From CAZIOQ01 sp964540975 (GTDB lineage: Bacteria > Patescibacteriota > Microgenomatia > UBA12405 > UBA6130): 8,746 nt of DNA. The notes below the pieces were generated by a model. It was not told the DNA's origin. It saw only the letters and a list, made by a program, of their open reading frames with translations, and made no database searches. The stretch spans positions 1-8,746 of the forward strand of contig CAZIOQ010000001.1 of the NCBI GenBank assembly GCA_964540975.1, written 5' to 3'. Shown piece after piece: positions 5,832 to 8,746 of this stretch. Both the position numbers and the translations under genes were made by a program. Within the stretch, counting starts at the first letter, position 1. The number at the start of each line of letters is the position of its first letter.

Positions 5832-8156
5832 ATGCAACTGATGTTAAAGCGCCAGTTAAAGCTTCTTTTAAAATTAAAATTGCTTTTTGCTCTTTTGGGT
5901 AAACCACTTTTTTTGCTGCTTCTTAATATTGTAAAAATAATTGAAACTATCGGACAAATGGTAATTGCTCTGGGAGCAATCCTGCCCCAAAAATTCGTTT
6001 GTTGGTTGCCAAATCAAATTTTACCTAAATTTAGTTTATTGACTAAGAAGTTAATTGAATCTTTGAGTTATTTTCGAAGAAAACATTTTCAGTGGCCAAA
6101 AAAGCTTACCTTAAAACCAGTTTTAAAATTAAGATTTCCCTGGCCAAAGATTAATTTTCTTTTTTTGTTTTCTTTCTTTTTAGTGATTACTTTTCTTGTT
6201 ATTGGTTTCTTCTTTTTTCAAATCATTAAAAATTTGCCTAATCCTGAAGATTTGGCTAACCATCGACCTTTTTTAACCACGAAAATCTATGATCGTCAGG
6301 GCCGATTATTATATAAAATTTATCGGCAAGAAAACAGAAGTTTAATTACCCAAGATCAATTATCGCCTGAGCTATTGCAGGCGACATTAGCAGCTGAAGA
6401 TAAAGAATTTTGGTATCACCCAGGAATTTCTTTAAAAGGAATCATCCGAGCTTTGATTTTTAATTTTTCCCATCCTGGCAAAGAGCCAATTGGTGGGTCA
6501 ACCATTACCCAACAGTTAGTAAAAAATGTTTTTTTTGAATCTGAAAAAACTTTCCAGAGAAAATTGAAAGAGATATTTTTGTCTTTATTGGTAGAAAAAA
6601 GATTTAGCAAACAACAGATTCTTCAGATGTATTTCAATCAGATCTCTTACGGAGGGACGGCTTATGGGGTAGAAGAGGCAGCCCAAAAATATTTTGGTAA
6701 GCATGCCTGGGAATTGAATTTAGCCGAAGCTGCCCTGCTTGCCGGTTTACCAAAAGCTCCTAGCCGATATTCTCCTTATGGACCTTATCCAGAATTAGCG
6801 AAAAAAAGGCAAAAAGAAGTTTTGTCCGAGATGGTTAAAGCTGGTTATATTACTCAGGAACAATATCAGCAGGCAATTAGCCAGCCTTTAAAATTTAAAC
6901 TCGAAGGAGAAAAAATTCTTGCTCCTCATTTTGTTTTTTATGTCAAAGATCTTTTGGTAGAGAAATATGGTCAGCGTCAAGTTGAACAAGGAGGATTGGA
7001 GGTAATTACTACTCTTGATTTAGATATTCAAAAGGAAGCAGAATTGGTTTTAGAACAAGAATTGGCAAAAGTGGCAAAATTTAATGTTAGGAATGGAGCA
7101 GTCTTGATTACTAAGCCAGAGACTGGTGAGATTTTAGCGATGGTTGGCTCAAAGGATTATTTTGATTTTGAAAATGATGGCAATGTTAATGTTGTTTTGA
7201 TGCCAAGACAACCGGGTTCGGCAATTAAACTGATCAATTATGCTGTTGCTTTAGGCAGAGGTTTTACTCCGGCAACAATTCTTTCCGATACCCCAATTGA
7301 GTTCAGAATCCCAGGGCAAAAGCCCTATATTCCTAAAAATTATGATGATAGATTCCACGGATTAGTTAGCTTGAGAACTGCTTTAGGTTCTTCTTTAAAT
7401 GTGCCAGCAGTAAAAGTTTTAGCTAGTTATGGGGTTGGAGAAATGATTGCTTTGGGTCAAAAGTTGGGGATTACCACTTGGGACGATCCTTCTCGCTTTG
7501 GTCTTTCCTTGACTTTAGGCGGAGGAGAAGTGAAAATGATTGATTTGGCAACTGCTTATTCAGTCTTTGCTAATCTTGGCCGTCGGGTAGATCTCGATCC
7601 AATTCTTCAGGTAAGCAATCAAGAAGGAAAAATTTTGTTTAAAAAAGAAAAGGTCGAGGGAGAGCAGGTTTTGCGGCCAGGAATTGCTTTTCTGATTAAT
7701 GATATCTTAACTGACGATGAGGCAAGGGCCGTCGCCTTTGGTCGTCACTCACTTTTGGCAATTCCCCAAGCAAAAGTAGCAGTTAAAACTGGGACAACTA
7801 ATAATCTTAAAGATAACTGGGCAATTGGTTACACACCGCAATTTTTGATTGCTGTTTGGGTTGGGAATAATGATAATCAACCAATGAGTCGGGTTGCCTC
7901 TGGAATTACTGGAGCCACGCCGATTTGGAGAAGATTGACAGATTATCTTTTAAAAATTTATCCTTCAACAGACTGGAACATGCCAGATGATGTTTTGAAA
8001 ATAGAGATTTGTTCTTGGGGAGGAACTTTAAATTGTTCTGCTTGCCCTTCTTCTCGCTGGGAATATTTTTTAAAAGATTCTTTACCTAAAAAAACTTGTA
8101 CTGCTTCTGATTTTCGACCATCCCCGACTCCAGCAAAAAAAGGCGAGATTTTGTAA
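5832..8156 (+). CDS. Class A penicillin-binding protein (PBP1A family), second copy with long N-terminal extension
   Basis: This 774-residue bifunctional murein synthase is clearly related to the preceding gene along its whole core. The GT51 domain (about 150-340) has E189 in AEDKEFWYHPG, GGSTITQQ (221-228), E247 in RKLKE and KQQILQMYFNQ (260-270). The transpeptidase domain has S463-A-I-K466, S521-L-N523 and K652-T-G654, so both activities look intact. The main membrane segment is at about 108-131. Before it lies an unusual extension of about 105 residues that is rich in Leu and Lys, with two further hydrophobic stretches (about 17-37 and 41-60) and two WPK motifs (88-90 and 104-106). The C-terminus has C727, C735, C738 and C756 and ends in a Pro/Lys tail. 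ATG 5832 is the first start; ATG 5841 and 5958 are alternatives. No start near the usual PBP position is an ATG, which supports the extension being real. No Shine-Dalgarno site is seen. Confidence 0.94.
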   Translation: MQLMLKRQLKLLLKLKLLFALLGKPLFLLLLNIVKIIETIGQMVIALGAILPQKFVCWLPNQILPKFSLLTKKLIESLSYFRRKHFQWPKKLTLKPVLKLRFPWPKINFLFLFSFFLVITFLVIGFFFFQIIKNLPNPEDLANHRPFLTTKIYDRQGRLLYKIYRQENRSLITQDQLSPELLQATLAAEDKEFWYHPGISLKGIIRALIFNFSHPGKEPIGGSTITQQLVKNVFFESEKTFQRKLKEIFLSLLVEKRFSKQQILQMYFNQISYGGTAYGVEEAAQKYFGKHAWELNLAEAALLAGLPKAPSRYSPYGPYPELAKKRQKEVLSEMVKAGYITQEQYQQAISQPLKFKLEGEKILAPHFVFYVKDLLVEKYGQRQVEQGGLEVITTLDLDIQKEAELVLEQELAKVAKFNVRNGAVLITKPETGEILAMVGSKDYFDFENDGNVNVVLMPRQPGSAIKLINYAVALGRGFTPATILSDTPIEFRIPGQKPYIPKNYDDRFHGLVSLRTALGSSLNVPAVKVLASYGVGEMIALGQKLGITTWDDPSRFGLSLTLGGGEVKMIDLATAYSVFANLGRRVDLDPILQVSNQEGKILFKKEKVEGEQVLRPGIAFLINDILTDDEARAVAFGRHSLLAIPQAKVAVKTGTTNNLKDNWAIGYTPQFLIAVWVGNNDNQPMSRVASGITGATPIWRRLTDYLLKIYPSTDWNMPDDVLKIEICSWGGTLNCSACPSSRWEYFLKDSLPKKTCTASDFRPSPTPAKKGEIL

Positions 8157-8181
8157 ATCAATTCCGTTCTGTTTGGTGGTC

Positions 8182-8746
8182 TTAATTGACCAAAAACCAG
8201 TAAGTTTCTTGGGCTAACTGGGTAATGGTTTTTTTAGCTTTTTGGAGGTCAGTTTCTTTAGCAAGAAAAACAACAATAAAAGGATTTTCAGGCACAAAAA
8301 CAATTCCACTATCAGCGGCTAAATTGACTTCAAAACCCACTTTATGGGCAACCCTAATCCCTTCAGGAATTCCAGCGGGAATTTGTTCTTCAAAAATAGT
8401 CTTAGTAATTCCTTGGAGAAATTTTTCTTGAAATTGAGAGGAAAGAATTTTTCCTTGGAATAAATTTTTGAAAAACAAAGCAATATCTTGAGCCGTAGTT
8501 TGATTTTCCTCAAAAGAAGTTTGATTCATTTGTAAATCTTGGATAATTTGCTTTATTTTTTTTTGACCTAAATTTTGGCAAATTATATTAAAAGCAGTGT
8601 TATCAGATTGGTTAAGCGATAAAAAAGCCAGTTGATCAAAAGAAATTTTTGTTCCGATTGGCTGATATTGCAAGCTTCCATTGCCTTCTTGTTTGTCTTC
8701 CTTTTTAAGAGTCCAAACCTGATCTAAAGAGAATTTGCCTTTTTCA
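8182..8746 (-). CDS. Serine hydrolase of the class A beta-lactamase fold, partial (N-terminus outside window)
   Basis: The frame is open from the right edge to TAA at 8184-8182, about 188 codons, and continues past the window, so the catalytic SxxK is not visible. The visible part matches the beta-lactamase2-type serine hydrolase family: 'EDKQEGNGSLQYQPIGTKISFDQL' then S-D-N (codons 8607-8599), 'ENQTTAQDIALFF', and 'VAHKVG' followed by 'ADSGIVFVPENPFIVVFLAK'. The usual KTG is KVG here (codons 8343-8335). The omega-loop region resembles the non-beta-lactamase members and shows no clear E166-type motif, so antibiotic hydrolysis is unlikely. A peptidoglycan-directed or other envelope role is inferred from the fold and the adjacent PBPs. 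A TTG at 8673 is inside the domain and is not the start. The gene converges on the second PBP with 25 bp between the stops; no convincing terminator is seen there. Confidence 0.85.
   Translation of the reverse strand, partial: EKGKFSLDQVWTLKKEDKQEGNGSLQYQPIGTKISFDQLAFLSLNQSDNTAFNIICQNLGQKKIKQIIQDLQMNQTSFEENQTTAQDIALFFKNLFQGKILSSQFQEKFLQGITKTIFEEQIPAGIPEGIRVAHKVGFEVNLAADSGIVFVPENPFIVVFLAKETDLQKAKKTITQLAQETYWFLVN

Noticed and set aside
6416..6610. Minus-strand frame of 64 codons inside the second PBP
   Set aside because: Antisense shadow of the conserved GT51 domain.
7958..8161. Minus-strand frame of 67 codons at the end of the second PBP
   Set aside because: Antisense shadow; nothing recognisable in its translation.
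8157..8191. Bidirectional terminator between the second PBP and the serine hydrolase
   Set aside because: Only 5-6 bp pairings are possible (for example TTTGGT/ACCAAA) with no T-run on either side in the right position.
8225..8513. Short frames on both strands inside the serine hydrolase gene
   Set aside because: Both overlap a frame with clear family motifs (SDN, HKVG) and carry no motifs of their own.
8671..8673. TTG as start of the serine hydrolase
   Set aside because: The frame stays open to the window edge and the sequence before it matches the family, so the TTG is an internal Leu codon.
8182..8746. Calling the serine hydrolase an antibiotic-resistance beta-lactamase
   Set aside because: KTG is altered, no clear omega-loop Glu motif is seen, and the sequence resembles the non-resistance serine hydrolases of this fold.

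Overview
This is an AT-rich, gene-dense bacterial stretch with short gaps and no mobile element, CRISPR array, rRNA or tRNA that I can see. I infer a member of the Candidate Phyla Radiation (Patescibacteria), perhaps the Microgenomates side. The reasons are a transketolase split into two genes, a valyl-tRNA synthetase that ends right after its anticodon-binding domain, penicillin-binding proteins of the style seen in that group, and the absence of a Shine-Dalgarno sequence before every visible start codon. No marker gene here fixes the lineage, so this is moderate to low confidence.

Layout. Positions 1-314 hold the 3' end of valS (+). It overlaps a small membrane-anchored, TPR-like gene ending at 601. 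That gene converges with a minus-strand pair: an RNHCP zinc-binding protein (1645-1334) followed by ribosomal protein bL25 (1307-606). A 45-bp divergent promoter region separates the RNHCP gene from a plus-strand pair encoding the N- and C-terminal halves of transketolase (1691-2509 and 2519-3442). A 160-bp spacer, more GC-rich than its surroundings and full of hairpins, follows. Two tandem class A penicillin-binding proteins come next (3603-5780 and 5832-8156). The window closes with a convergent, partial serine hydrolase of the class A beta-lactamase fold (8182 to beyond the right edge).

How the genes work together. The left part is translation (ValRS, bL25), the middle is sugar-phosphate metabolism (transketolase), and the right part is peptidoglycan. 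The two bifunctional PBPs polymerise and cross-link murein. The neighbouring serine hydrolase belongs to the same broad penicillin-recognising fold and probably acts in the same envelope compartment.

Nothing here is clearly a new system. The points worth a second look are the lack of Shine-Dalgarno sites with -10 boxes close to start codons, the long basic and hydrophobic N-terminal extension on the second PBP, a near-identical DNA block shared by the two otherwise diverged PBPs, the KVG replacement of KTG in the serine hydrolase, and the structured spacer at 3443-3602.
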